DNA of 12,613 nt from an uncultured Muribaculaceae bacterium (GTDB lineage: Bacteria; Bacteroidota; Bacteroidia; Bacteroidales; Muribaculaceae): assembly GCA_910578035.1 (NCBI GenBank), contig CAJTOB010000067.1, forward strand, positions 1 to 12,613, read 5' to 3'. Under the pieces are notes generated by a model. The model saw nothing but the letters and a program-made list of their open reading frames with translations, did not search any database and was not told the DNA's origin. Below are positions 1 through 6,492 of this stretch, piece by piece. Numbering within the stretch: the stretch's first letter is position 1; the number at the start of each line of letters is the position of its first letter. The translations under genes and the position numbers were made by a program.

Positions 1-1
1 T

Positions 2-514
2 CATCTTCCGCCTGTGCAATATATATGCCTAAACACAGGTTTATTACCATGCACCGACATAGCGCTTGCCATAGCGCCATCGAGCATAGTCACTGCGGCG
101 TGGACTATCATGAAATGCCGATATGGCTGTCCTGAATACGGGCACAATCTCTGCTGTCCTCCTTTCGCTCCTTCCTGGCGCGAGACAGCCGATATAATCG
201 CTTGCTATAACAATGCTATCCTTTTTCGCGTCCACGATATAAAAGAGGGCACCCCACTTGCGGTTTCTGTGTCGGCCGGCCTTTTTCGTCGTGGTTATTA
301 TAAAGCGATACCTTTTGGCACAGGCCCTTGCCGTAAATGTAGTGTGTGTAAGGGTAAGCCCGGCTCGTGTCCGACGCCATACGAGACGGCGCCGTCGATG
401 GAGGCTTGTGGCATCGATGTTTTTGCGACAGTAAAAGCGAACGGCATCGAGGTTTCAACCTATGCAGCCCCCGGTGCCGTTCCTGATTGCTTTGGTCTTC
501 TACTTGTAAACTGA
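2..514 (+). CDS. DUF2284-type cysteine-rich metal-binding protein, 5' partial
   Basis: The reading frame is open to the left window edge, so the true start probably lies outside. A GTG at 14 is the first candidate start inside and would give 166 residues. Counted from that GTG, the protein has an N-terminal cysteine cluster, CRYGCPEYGHNLCCPP (35-50), and a C-terminal cluster, CRKCSVCKGKPGSC (106-119), followed by APSMEACGIDV (126-136). This order, with the linking motif LFRRGYYKA (90-98), matches the DUF2284 family of small soluble proteins thought to bind a metal or Fe-S centre through these cysteines. No membrane segment is visible. The biochemical role of the family is not settled; some members sit near corrinoid or methyltransferase genes, but nothing here shows such a partner. 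It ends 6 bases before the ligA stop codon on the other strand. Family assignment is fairly sure; function is unknown. Confidence 0.8.
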   Translation, partial: HLPPVQYICLNTGLLPCTDIALAIAPSSIVTAAWTIMKCRYGCPEYGHNLCCPPFAPSWRETADIIACYNNAILFRVHDIKEGTPLAVSVSAGLFRRGYYKAIPFGTGPCRKCSVCKGKPGSCPTPYETAPSMEACGIDVFATVKANGIEVSTYAAPGAVPDCFGLLLVN

Positions 515-520
515 TTCTTC

Positions 521-2527
521 CTATTCAAGCATTTTCAGAAATTCGTCTTCGGAGATAATCGGTATGCCGAGTTTCTGGGCTTTTTCAAGTTTGGAAGGCC
601 CCATGTTGTCGCCGGCTAATATAAAGTCTGTTTTTTTCGATATCGAACCTACGTTCTTGCCTCCGTTAGCTTCAATCATGGCTTTATACTGGTCGCGGCT
701 ATGATGCACGAAAACGCCACTTATGACAATACTTTTGCCGGCAAGAACATCTGAGATAGCCTCCAGATTACTGTCTTCAGGCATTTCCATCTGCACCCCT
801 GCCTTGCGCAGCCTTTCGATAGTCTCTATATTGGCCTCGTCCGCAAAATAATCTGTAATGGTGCGGGCTATGCGCGGGCCGACGTCTTCTATTGATTCAA
901 GTTCGGCCTGACTCATTGTCATAAGCCGATCTATCGAGCCCGCCGCTTTTGCCACCTTTTTAGCAGTAGTCTCGCCGACATATGGAATCGACAGGGCGAA
1001 TACAACACGTTCGAAAGGCACAAGTCGACTGGCTGCAATGCCGTCGATGACGCGTTCGGCACTCTTTTTGCCGAAGCCTTCAAGGCCTTCGAGTTGCTCG
1101 GGGCGCAGCTCGTAGAGATCAGCAATGTTTTTCACAAGGCCTTTTTCGAATAGCAGAGCTGCGGTTTCTTCGCCGATGCTGTCGATATTCATCATGCGCC
1201 GTCCGACAAAATGCTCAATTCGGCCAACTATCTGAGGCAGACAGCCGGTTTTGTTCGGACATACCCAGGCTGCTTCGCCCTCAACCCTAATCAAAGGAGT
1301 GCCGCAGGCCGGACAGTGGCTTACAAACCCGATTACTTTGCTGCCTGCTTCGCGGGCATCGGTATCCACTCCGGTTATCTTCGGGATTATCTCGCCACCC
1401 TTTTCAACATAGAGCATATCGTGCTCATGAATATCGAGTGCCTTTATTATGTCTTCATTGTGGAGCGACGCGCGTTTTACAACCGTTCCGGACAGAAGTA
1501 CCGGCTCGAGGTTGGCAACGGGGGTGATGATACCCATGCGGCCTACATCAAAAGACACGAAGCGCAAACGAGTCAACGCTCTCTCTGCGGCAAATTTGTA
1601 AGCAACGGCCCATCGCGGTGATTTGGCGGTAAAACCAAGGTTGAGCTGCTGGCGCAGTGAGTTGACTTTGAATACGAGTCCGTCGGTCGCAACCGGAAGT
1701 TCGCGCCTTTTTTTATCCCAGTAATTTATATATCTGTCAACGGCTTCTATATTGTGGAGCAATGTCATGGCTTCTGAGACTTTGAAGCCCCATTTTTTTG
1801 CTTCCATCATGTTGTCGAAATGATTGTCGAACGGCAGATTGTCTCCCAGAAGGTAATATAGATAGGCGTCAAGCCCCCGGCGAGATACTTCGGCCGAATT
1901 CAGCAGCTTGAGGGTGCCTGCAGCTGCATTTCTCGGGTTTGCGAAAAGAGCTTCGCCGGCAGCTTCCCTTTCAGCATTCAGACGCTCGAACGCTTTCCAA
2001 GGAAGTACAATTTCGCCTCTTATCTCGAAAAAATCAGGATAGCCGGAACCTTGAAGTTTCAGAGGGATAGAGCGTATTGTGCGCACATTTTCGGTGACGT
2101 CGTCGCCTTTTTCGCCGTCGCCACGCGTAACAGCGCGAACCAGCACTCCGTGCTCGTAAATAAGAGAGATTCCAGTGCCGTCGAATTTCATTTCGCCGAC
2201 AATATCAGTCTTTTGTCCGTTAAGAGCCTCGTCGGTCCTGTTTACCCACGCATCTACATCATCTATACTATAAGTATTGGCAAGCGAGAGCATAGGGTAT
2301 ATGTGTTTCGCCTGCTCGAAGCCCTTGCTGATATCAGAGCCCACACGCTGTGTAGGGGAATTCGGATCTGACAAATCCGGATTCTCTGCTTCAAGAGTCT
2401 CGAGCTCTTTCATCATCATATCAAATTCCCAGTCTGAAATCTCAGGGCTGTTGAGGATATAATAATTGTGGTTATGGCGGTGGAGTTCATTGCGCAGCCA
2501 CTCTATTCTTTCCTTATTCTGTTTCAT
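521..2527 (-). CDS. ligA: NAD-dependent DNA ligase LigA
   Basis: Seals nicks in duplex DNA using NAD+, acting in replication (Okazaki fragment joining) and repair in the cytoplasm. The 668 residues match the usual length of about 670. Domain order is complete. An N-terminal Ia domain (1-75) comes first. The adenylation domain follows, with the nucleotide-accepting lysine in EMKFDG (K114) and the later motif TDGLVFKV (281-288). The OB domain contains the DVGRMGIITPVA block (327-338). A zinc finger has C405, C408, C423 and C429, spaced x2, x14 and x5. Helix-hairpin-helix repeats run from about 440 to 575, and a C-terminal BRCT domain starts near 590 and ends at 668. The start is the ATG at 2525-2527, just downstream of a TAACTTTG -7 element on the same strand. 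No catalytic residue appears to be missing. The gene is divergent from engB and convergent with the DUF2284 gene. Confidence 0.98.
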   Translation of the reverse strand: MKQNKERIEWLRNELHRHNHNYYILNSPEISDWEFDMMMKELETLEAENPDLSDPNSPTQRVGSDISKGFEQAKHIYPMLSLANTYSIDDVDAWVNRTDEALNGQKTDIVGEMKFDGTGISLIYEHGVLVRAVTRGDGEKGDDVTENVRTIRSIPLKLQGSGYPDFFEIRGEIVLPWKAFERLNAEREAAGEALFANPRNAAAGTLKLLNSAEVSRRGLDAYLYYLLGDNLPFDNHFDNMMEAKKWGFKVSEAMTLLHNIEAVDRYINYWDKKRRELPVATDGLVFKVNSLRQQLNLGFTAKSPRWAVAYKFAAERALTRLRFVSFDVGRMGIITPVANLEPVLLSGTVVKRASLHNEDIIKALDIHEHDMLYVEKGGEIIPKITGVDTDAREAGSKVIGFVSHCPACGTPLIRVEGEAAWVCPNKTGCLPQIVGRIEHFVGRRMMNIDSIGEETAALLFEKGLVKNIADLYELRPEQLEGLEGFGKKSAERVIDGIAASRLVPFERVVFALSIPYVGETTAKKVAKAAGSIDRLMTMSQAELESIEDVGPRIARTITDYFADEANIETIERLRKAGVQMEMPEDSNLEAISDVLAGKSIVISGVFVHHSRDQYKAMIEANGGKNVGSISKKTDFILAGDNMGPSKLEKAQKLGIPIISEDEFLKMLE

Positions 2528-2549
2528 TTTGTCCGTATTTTATTTTGCA

Positions 2550-2557
2550 CAAAGTTA
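2550..2557 (-). promoter_or_regulatory. Putative ligA promoter -7 element (TAACTTTG)
   Basis: On the minus strand TAACTTTG fits the Bacteroidota -7 consensus TAnnTTTG exactly. Transcription would begin about 15-18 bases before the ligA ATG, giving a very short leader. No good TTTG -33 element is visible at the expected 19-21 base spacing, so the promoter may be weak. The leader is A-rich with no Shine-Dalgarno sequence, as usual in this phylum. Confidence 0.6.
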
Positions 2558-2620
2558 CATGTTTTTTCGTGGAGATTGTCGTGTTAAATGTCCGAACAAC
2601 TTAAATTGGCAGAAATTTGT

Positions 2621-2628
2621 TATCTTTG
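2621..2628 (+). promoter_or_regulatory. Putative engB promoter -7 element (TATCTTTG)
   Basis: TATCTTTG matches the Bacteroidota -7 consensus TAnnTTTG and lies 36 bases before the engB ATG, implying a leader of about 30 bases. No clear TTTG -33 element occurs at the standard spacing. It is arranged back to back with the ligA -7 element, about 63 bases apart, so the 137-base intergenic region is a divergent promoter pair. Confidence 0.6.
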
Positions 2629-2664
2629 CACCTCGCAGACAACCTTTAAACTGCAACTAACTCC

Positions 2665-3264
2665 ATGCTCATTAATACAGCCCGTTTCGTTATCAGCAAC
2701 AGTGACTACAAAAAATGTCCTGAAGAAAACAGACATGAATATGCATTCATAGGACGTTCGAATGTAGGCAAATCATCGCTTATCAATATGCTTACAGGCA
2801 AGAAAAATCTTGCCATGACTTCGTCTACGCCCGGCAAAACCATGCTCATAAACCATTTTCTTGTAGATGAGTCGTGGTATATAGTAGACTTGCCCGGCTA
2901 TGGCTATGCCCGACGCAGCAAGGCCGACAGACAACGCCTCGAAGGTATTATCAAAGGTTATATTCTCGGGCGCGAGCAGATGACAAACCTTTTTGTGCTT
3001 ATCGACAGCCGCCACAAACCACAGGCCATAGACCTCGAGTTTATGGAATGGCTTGGCGAGAATGGTGTTCCGTTCAGCATCGTTTTTACCAAAATGGATA
3101 AATTGTCTTCAAATGCCGGCCGAAAACTGACAGCCGATTATTGCGCGGCATTGTTGGAAAAGTGGGAAGAGTTGCCGCCTATTTTCCGTACGTCAAGCGA
3201 AGACCGGCGAGGTCGCGTTGCAATACTTGATTACATCGAAGAAATGAACCGTCTTCCACTATAG
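2665..3264 (+). CDS. engB: Ribosome biogenesis GTPase EngB (YihA/YsxC)
   Basis: A TRAFAC-class GTPase of the EngB/YihA/YsxC family, required in many bacteria for late assembly of the large ribosomal subunit in the cytoplasm. At 199 residues it has the normal length. All G motifs are visible: G1 P-loop GRSNVGKS (30-37), G2 around TSSTPGKT (52-59), G3 DLPGYGYA (75-82, the family signature), G4 TKMD (142-145) and G5 TSSEDRRG (176-183). There is no additional domain. The ATG at 2665 lies in AT-rich sequence about 36 bases after a TAnnTTTG element, and homology to the family begins within the first residues, so this start is favoured. The unrecognised 56-residue gene begins 36 bases after its stop and is probably cotranscribed, ending at the terminator at 3556-3592. 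Confidence 0.97.
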   Translation: MLINTARFVISNSDYKKCPEENRHEYAFIGRSNVGKSSLINMLTGKKNLAMTSSTPGKTMLINHFLVDESWYIVDLPGYGYARRSKADRQRLEGIIKGYILGREQMTNLFVLIDSRHKPQAIDLEFMEWLGENGVPFSIVFTKMDKLSSNAGRKLTADYCAALLEKWEELPPIFRTSSEDRRGRVAILDYIEEMNRLPL

Positions 3265-3300
3265 GGCGTTTTATCACTGAAATCGATAAAACCGCCCACA

Positions 3301-3471
3301 ATGTATAGCGATAAGAAAAACAAAGAGAATACTAAGAAAAAGACTTTGCAGGCAGCCGAGCAGAATTATCCCGGTGTCGCAATAGATCAGGGTGACAATA
3401 ATATAGTCGACCCGGCTCTTGTCAAAGAGCGGACAAAAACTTTGGGTTGTAATCCTCGCAATTCCAAATAA
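3301..3471 (+). CDS. Small basic hypothetical protein, 56 aa
   Basis: I do not recognise this protein securely. It starts with ATG at 3301 and stops with TAA at 3469-3471. The N-terminal part is very lysine-rich (MYSDKKNKENTKKK, residues 1-14), the middle is acidic and polar (DQGDNNIVD), and the tail is KTLGCNPRNSK. It has no membrane segment or signal peptide and a single cysteine, so it is probably a small soluble, perhaps nucleic-acid- or ribosome-associated protein; that role is only inferred from charge and its engB neighbour. From memory, small Bacteroidales proteins ending in a TKxL-NxNPRN-like tail exist, but I could not check this. It reads in the same direction as engB, 36 bases downstream, with an A-rich region before the start and no Shine-Dalgarno site. 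Codon use resembles the neighbours. It is followed by the strong terminator at 3556. Confidence 0.7.
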   Translation: MYSDKKNKENTKKKTLQAAEQNYPGVAIDQGDNNIVDPALVKERTKTLGCNPRNSK

Positions 3472-3496
3472 ATAAGCGCACAATTATGTGCCGGTC

Positions 3497-3528
3497 TTTG
3501 ACGGAAAAGAAAAAAATGAGTAAATTTG
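3497..3528 (+). promoter_or_regulatory. Putative promoter TTTG-N20-TAAATTTG
   Basis: TTTG at 3497-3500 and TAAATTTG at 3521-3528 are separated by 20 bases. This fits the Bacteroidota sigma-ABfr consensus (TTTG, 19-21 bases, TAnnTTTG) in both elements and in spacing, better than any other promoter here. The predicted start near 3532-3535 lies only about 20 bases before a strong intrinsic terminator hairpin, so the expected transcript is either very short or depends on readthrough towards nqrA. A 5-bp hairpin GCACA-ATTA-TGTGC (3478-3491) lies just upstream. Confidence 0.5.
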
Positions 3529-3531
3529 CAA

Positions 3532-3592
3532 AAACCCTTTCAAAATTCAGCTTGCATTCCGCCCGGAAGCTTCGGCTTAGGGCGGAATTTTT
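3532..3592 (+). ncRNA. Candidate short RNA of about 60 nt ending at an intrinsic terminator
   Basis: This is inferred from position alone: a consensus promoter at 3497-3528 is followed within about 60 bases by a strong terminator at 3556-3592. The product would have about 20 unpaired, A/C-rich bases (including AAAACCC) and then a UUCG-capped hairpin with a U tail, the layout of a minimal bacterial sRNA. It does not resemble any RNA family I know. Alternatives are that the promoter is a chance match and the hairpin simply ends the engB transcript, or that it is an attenuated upstream promoter of nqrA. Confidence 0.3.
3556..3592 (+). terminator. Rho-independent terminator after engB and the small gene
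   Basis: ATTCCGCCC (3556-3564) pairs perfectly with GGGCGGAAT (3580-3588), a 9-bp GC-rich stem. Inside it AAGC and GCTT pair around a TTCG tetraloop, a very stable C(UUCG)G cap. A run of five T (3588-3592) follows. It ends transcription from engB and the small gene and insulates the nqr operon from upstream transcription. On the opposite strand the T run is absent, so it is likely one-directional. Confidence 0.92.
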
Positions 3593-3672
3593 GTAGAGCT
3601 ACTGCAGATATTTAAAATCTCATTTAAAGAAGCGATTTTTTTTATTAAAAAGGTGAAGTTTGTTGCTGTGCT

Positions 3673-3700
3673 TTAGTGAAAATTAGTGAAAAAATCACTA
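3673..3700. repeat. TAGTGA repeats at the nqrA promoter, putative operator
   Basis: The 10-base unit TTAGTGAAAA occurs twice in perfect tandem (3673-3682, 3683-3692). The second copy is also the left half of a perfect inverted repeat, TAGTGA-AAAAA-TCACTA (3684-3700), whose last two bases are the first two of the nqrA -7 element. Three TAGTGA half-sites thus stand 10-11 bases apart, on about the same face of the helix. This is the layout expected of a dimeric regulator's binding site. The GTGA/TCAC halves recall Crp/Fnr-family sites, though the spacing is 5 rather than 6 bases. The regulator is unknown. Confidence 0.55.
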
Positions 3701-3706
3701 CCTTTG
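3699..3706 (+). promoter_or_regulatory. Putative nqr operon promoter -7 element (TACCTTTG)
   Basis: TACCTTTG fits TAnnTTTG. No TTTG lies at 19-21 bases upstream; the TAGTGA repeats occupy that position instead, so the promoter may depend on, or be blocked by, a DNA-binding protein. Transcription would start around 3710-3713, leaving a leader of about 155 bases before nqrA. The 80 bases upstream (3593-3672) are AT-rich with T and A runs (for example 3636-3650) and hold no gene. Confidence 0.6.
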
Positions 3707-3709
3707 CCG

Positions 3710-3743
3710 ACGTTTGGCCGGAGTGTGCCGTTAAGCTAAACGT
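3710..3743 (+). promoter_or_regulatory. 5'-terminal hairpin of the nqr mRNA leader
   Basis: ACGTTTGGC (3710-3718) pairs with GCTAAACGT (3735-3743) over 9 bp with one G-U pair. A further CGG/CCG helix (3719-3721 with 3728-3730) closes a six-base loop, with TTAA bulged on the 3' side. The hairpin begins almost exactly where the transcript should start, so it would sit at the extreme 5' end of the mRNA, where such structures commonly protect against decay. There is no T run, so it is not a terminator. I do not recognise a known riboswitch. Confidence 0.5.
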
Positions 3744-3746
3744 GGC

Positions 3747-3869
3747 ATGTTTATTTTCGGTTCGAATCAAGATAGCACAGCGCCCGACGTCATGCGATGT
3801 TGTGTGATGCTCTTTTTAATGCAGTATATAATCAGACGGTTATGTTTTAAACCTAACAATGCCCAATGA
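3747..3869 (+). CDS. Possible 40-codon leader ORF overlapping the nqrA start
   Basis: An ATG at 3747, three bases after the leader hairpin, opens a 40-codon frame whose TGA (3867-3869) overlaps the nqrA ATG (3866-3868) as ATGA. The predicted peptide starts MFIFGSNQDS, has a hydrophobic, cysteine-containing middle (CCVMLFLMQYII) and ends KPNNAQ. The same ATGA arrangement couples nqrB-nqrC and nqrC-nqrD. An open frame of this length can easily arise by chance, codon use is not convincing, and I know no homologue. It is listed because it fills nearly the whole leader and ends exactly on the nqrA start. Confidence 0.2.
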   Translation: MFIFGSNQDSTAPDVMRCCVMLFLMQYIIRRLCFKPNNAQ

Positions 3870-5203
3870 AAATAAAACTAAAGAAAGGCCTTAGGCTCAG
3901 TCTTGCGGGTGCATTGCCTGCCAATGCAACGGCTACCGCGGCTGAATCGAGGGTGTTCGCCATTTATCCTTGTGATTTTCCAGGTTTTGTACCCAAGGTA
4001 GATGTAAAAGAAGGTGAAGAGGTGGCTTGCGGTACTGCCGTGATGCACGACAAAAACCACCCGGAAGTCAAGCTTGTATCTCCTGTCGCAGGAAAAGTGA
4101 AGGCAGTAGTGCGCGGCGAACGCCGAAAAGTAATCAGAATTGAAGTAGAAGCAGGGGAGAGCAGAACCGAATCTCCCGTTTTCAAGAAACCCTCCGAAGT
4201 CGGTGCTATTAAAGAATTTCTCGCTTTGTCGGGATTACTGGCGTTTATGCGCCAGCGCCCTTACGACATAGTTCCAAATCCTTCCGACAAAGTTCGCGAT
4301 ATTTTTGTGACAGCTTTCGACGAAGCCCCACTCGCACCTGACTACAGCGTGTTTTCCGGCATTTTTAAGGCCGATGACTATCAGGCCGGTATAGATTTGC
4401 TGTCAGAGATAAGTGAAGGCAAGGTTTATATATCGCATAAAGCGGGCTTCGCCTATACCGCGTTGAAAGGTGCGGAAATGGTGGAATTCGAAGGTGCCTA
4501 TCCTGCAAGCAATGCCGGTGTCCAGATTGCTAATATAAGTCCGGTGGACAAGGGTGAAGTTGTATGGACTCTCGATTTTGCGACTGTTGGCCGTATTGGC
4601 CGACTGGTTCGCACGGGTGTGTGCGATTTCCAGACAATTGTTGCGGTTGTAGGCCCGGAAGTTGAAAAGCCTTCTCTGGTTTCTACAATATGCGGAGCCT
4701 CGATAGCGCCTATATTGGAAGGAAAACTAAAATCGACTAATCGGAATCTGCGTATTATAAGCGGAAATGTGTTTACCGGAATTGCCGACAGCGCCGATGC
4801 ATTTATTCATTTCCCTTATCGGCAGATAACGGTGATATACGAAGGCGATGATGTAGATGAATTTATGGGATGGGCTTCTTTTTCGCCTAAAAAAATGAGT
4901 GAAAGCTCATCGTTTCCCGGACGCTTCTTCTCGAAAGTATTCAGCCCGGATGCCCGCATTAATGGCGGTCGTCGCGCTATGATTGTCAGCGGCCAGTACG
5001 ATAAATTCATGCCGATGGATATTTTACCGGAATATTTAATCAAGGCTATTTTGTCGAACAATATCGATGACATGGAAAAGTTAGGCATATATGAGGTCGC
5101 TCCGGAGGATTTCGCCGCAGCCGAATATGCCGATACTTCGAAACTGCCTCTTCAGAAGATTGTGCGCGACGGACTCGATAATCTTCGCAAAGAACTTGAG
5201 TAG
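3866..5203 (+). CDS. nqrA: Na+-translocating NADH:quinone reductase subunit A
   Basis: Peripheral cytoplasmic subunit of the Na+-NQR complex, which oxidises NADH, reduces quinone and exports Na+. NqrA carries no redox cofactor of its own and is implicated in quinone binding. At 445 residues it matches the family length. The N-terminal IKLKKGL (3-9) and the lipoyl/biotinyl-like fold around DVKEGEEVACGTAV (46-59) and VSPVAGKVKAV (71-81) are typical and separate it from the RnfC paralogue: no ferredoxin-type cysteine motifs (CxxCxxC) are present. No membrane segment or signal peptide is visible. The ATG at 3866 is the only plausible start, because a TAA lies in frame at 3854-3856. It is first in the nqrABCDEF operon, 68 bases before nqrB, behind a leader of about 155 bases. 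Confidence 0.96.
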   Translation: MKIKLKKGLRLSLAGALPANATATAAESRVFAIYPCDFPGFVPKVDVKEGEEVACGTAVMHDKNHPEVKLVSPVAGKVKAVVRGERRKVIRIEVEAGESRTESPVFKKPSEVGAIKEFLALSGLLAFMRQRPYDIVPNPSDKVRDIFVTAFDEAPLAPDYSVFSGIFKADDYQAGIDLLSEISEGKVYISHKAGFAYTALKGAEMVEFEGAYPASNAGVQIANISPVDKGEVVWTLDFATVGRIGRLVRTGVCDFQTIVAVVGPEVEKPSLVSTICGASIAPILEGKLKSTNRNLRIISGNVFTGIADSADAFIHFPYRQITVIYEGDDVDEFMGWASFSPKKMSESSSFPGRFFSKVFSPDARINGGRRAMIVSGQYDKFMPMDILPEYLIKAILSNNIDDMEKLGIYEVAPEDFAAAEYADTSKLPLQKIVRDGLDNLRKELE

Positions 5204-5271
5204 TAACAGAGAGGCGTGAATTAGATATTTCTTCGTTACTCATAGTCTATAATCACTAATAATTATTTAAA
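5204..5271 (+). other. nqrA-nqrB spacer
   Basis: This is the only sizeable gap inside the nqr operon (68 bases). It is AT-rich towards its end. I see no TAnnTTTG element, hairpin with T run or small ORF in it. Transcription probably continues from nqrA. Confidence 0.5.
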
Positions 5272-6492
5272 GTGTCTAAGCTTCGAAATTATCTTGACAA
5301 AATAAAGCCGAATTTCGAGGAGGGCGGGAAGCTCCAGGCTTTCCGGTCAGTGTACGACGGTATGGAGACATTCCTCTATACACCCAAAACGACTTCGGCT
5401 CCTGCGGGAGCGGTTCATATCCACGATAGCATCGATTCTAAACGAACGATGATTATTGTTGTGTGCGCACTCCTGCCGTGCTTCCTTTTCGGAATGTATA
5501 ACACCGGTTATCAGCACTGGCTCGCTTCCGGCGCTTCTGAGTTTCCTTTCTGGGAACTTATGATTTACGGTTTTCTCACAATCCTGCCTCGAATAGCAGT
5601 CGCTTATATTGTCGGCCTTGGCATAGAATTCACTTTTGCACAGATTAAAAAAGAGGAGATTCAGGAAGGTTTTCTTGTTACAGGCATTCTTGTGCCGATG
5701 ATATGTCCTGCCGAAATTCCTCTGTGGATGCTTGCTGTAGCGGTGGCTTTTGCAGTGGTTTTCGCCAAGGAGGTGTTTGGAGGAACAGGTTATAATGTTC
5801 TTAATGTCGCTCTTGTGACTCGCGCATTCCTTTTCTTCGCTTACCCGGCCCAGATGTCGGGTGACAAGGTATATGTAGCCTCAAATGCACCTTTCGGATA
5901 TGGCGAGGCTCTTCCCGACGGATTTTCTTGTGCTACGCCGCTTGGCCAGATTGCAACTCAGTCCGGGCCTTCGATAGAGTTTACCGGGGTCGGAGGTAAT
6001 ATCATTTCTACATGGGATGCATTTCTTGGTCTCATTCCCGGTTCGTTCGGAGAGACCTCTACTTTGTGCATTCTTATTGGAGCTGTTATCCTTCTTGCAG
6101 CCGGCATTGCTTCCTGGCGCATTATACTTTCGGTGATTGCCGGAGGTCTTTTCATGGGTTGGATTGCAAATGTTTTTGCGACTCCGCTTTATCCGGCGTC
6201 ATATGTTTCGGCAGTCGATCAGCTTCTGTTTGGCGGTTTTGCATTCGCAGCTGTCTTCATGGCTACCGACCCGGTGACAGCAGCCCGAACCACTACGGGA
6301 AAATATATTTACGGCTTCCTCATTGGTGCAATAGCCATCATCATACGTACATACAACACCGGTTATCCGGAAGGCGCAATGCTTGCAGTACTGCTCATGA
6401 ACTGCTTTGCTCCGCTTATTGATTACTGTGTGGTGCAGGCAAATATGCGCCGACGTACTAACCGCCTGAAGGCAAAAACTTCGCAGCAATGA
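5272..6492 (+). CDS. nqrB: Na+-translocating NADH:quinone reductase subunit B
   Basis: Large membrane subunit of Na+-NQR that carries a covalent FMN and riboflavin and forms much of the Na+/quinone path. The 406 residues match the family, and about ten hydrophobic segments are visible from residue 58 on. The start is a GTG at 5272: the family N-terminus (LRNYLDKIKPNFEEGGKL, residues 4-21) follows immediately, and a TAA stands four codons upstream at 5260-5262, so no ATG is available. The flavin-accepting threonine is T222, in DGFSCAT (216-222), corresponding to Thr236 of Vibrio cholerae. The usual motif there is SGAT, so the glycine is cysteine here. The conserved TDPVTAARTTTGKYIYG block lies near 335-351. 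The stop overlaps the nqrC start (ATGA, 6489-6492), indicating translational coupling. Confidence 0.97.
   Translation: MSKLRNYLDKIKPNFEEGGKLQAFRSVYDGMETFLYTPKTTSAPAGAVHIHDSIDSKRTMIIVVCALLPCFLFGMYNTGYQHWLASGASEFPFWELMIYGFLTILPRIAVAYIVGLGIEFTFAQIKKEEIQEGFLVTGILVPMICPAEIPLWMLAVAVAFAVVFAKEVFGGTGYNVLNVALVTRAFLFFAYPAQMSGDKVYVASNAPFGYGEALPDGFSCATPLGQIATQSGPSIEFTGVGGNIISTWDAFLGLIPGSFGETSTLCILIGAVILLAAGIASWRIILSVIAGGLFMGWIANVFATPLYPASYVSAVDQLLFGGFAFAAVFMATDPVTAARTTTGKYIYGFLIGAIAIIIRTYNTGYPEGAMLAVLLMNCFAPLIDYCVVQANMRRRTNRLKAKTSQQ

Noticed and set aside
3486..3596. A 36-codon ORF (ATG 3486 or ATG 3516, the latter starting MSKFAKTLSK) running through the terminator at 3556-3592
   Set aside because: It would translate the entire terminator hairpin and U tract, including the promoter-like element. 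The basic residues come from the GC-rich stem; a chance frame is the simpler reading.
5260..5274. Possible damaged start of nqrB (no ATG)
   Set aside because: GTG at 5272 directly precedes the conserved N-terminus, so this is a normal alternative start codon rather than a lesion.
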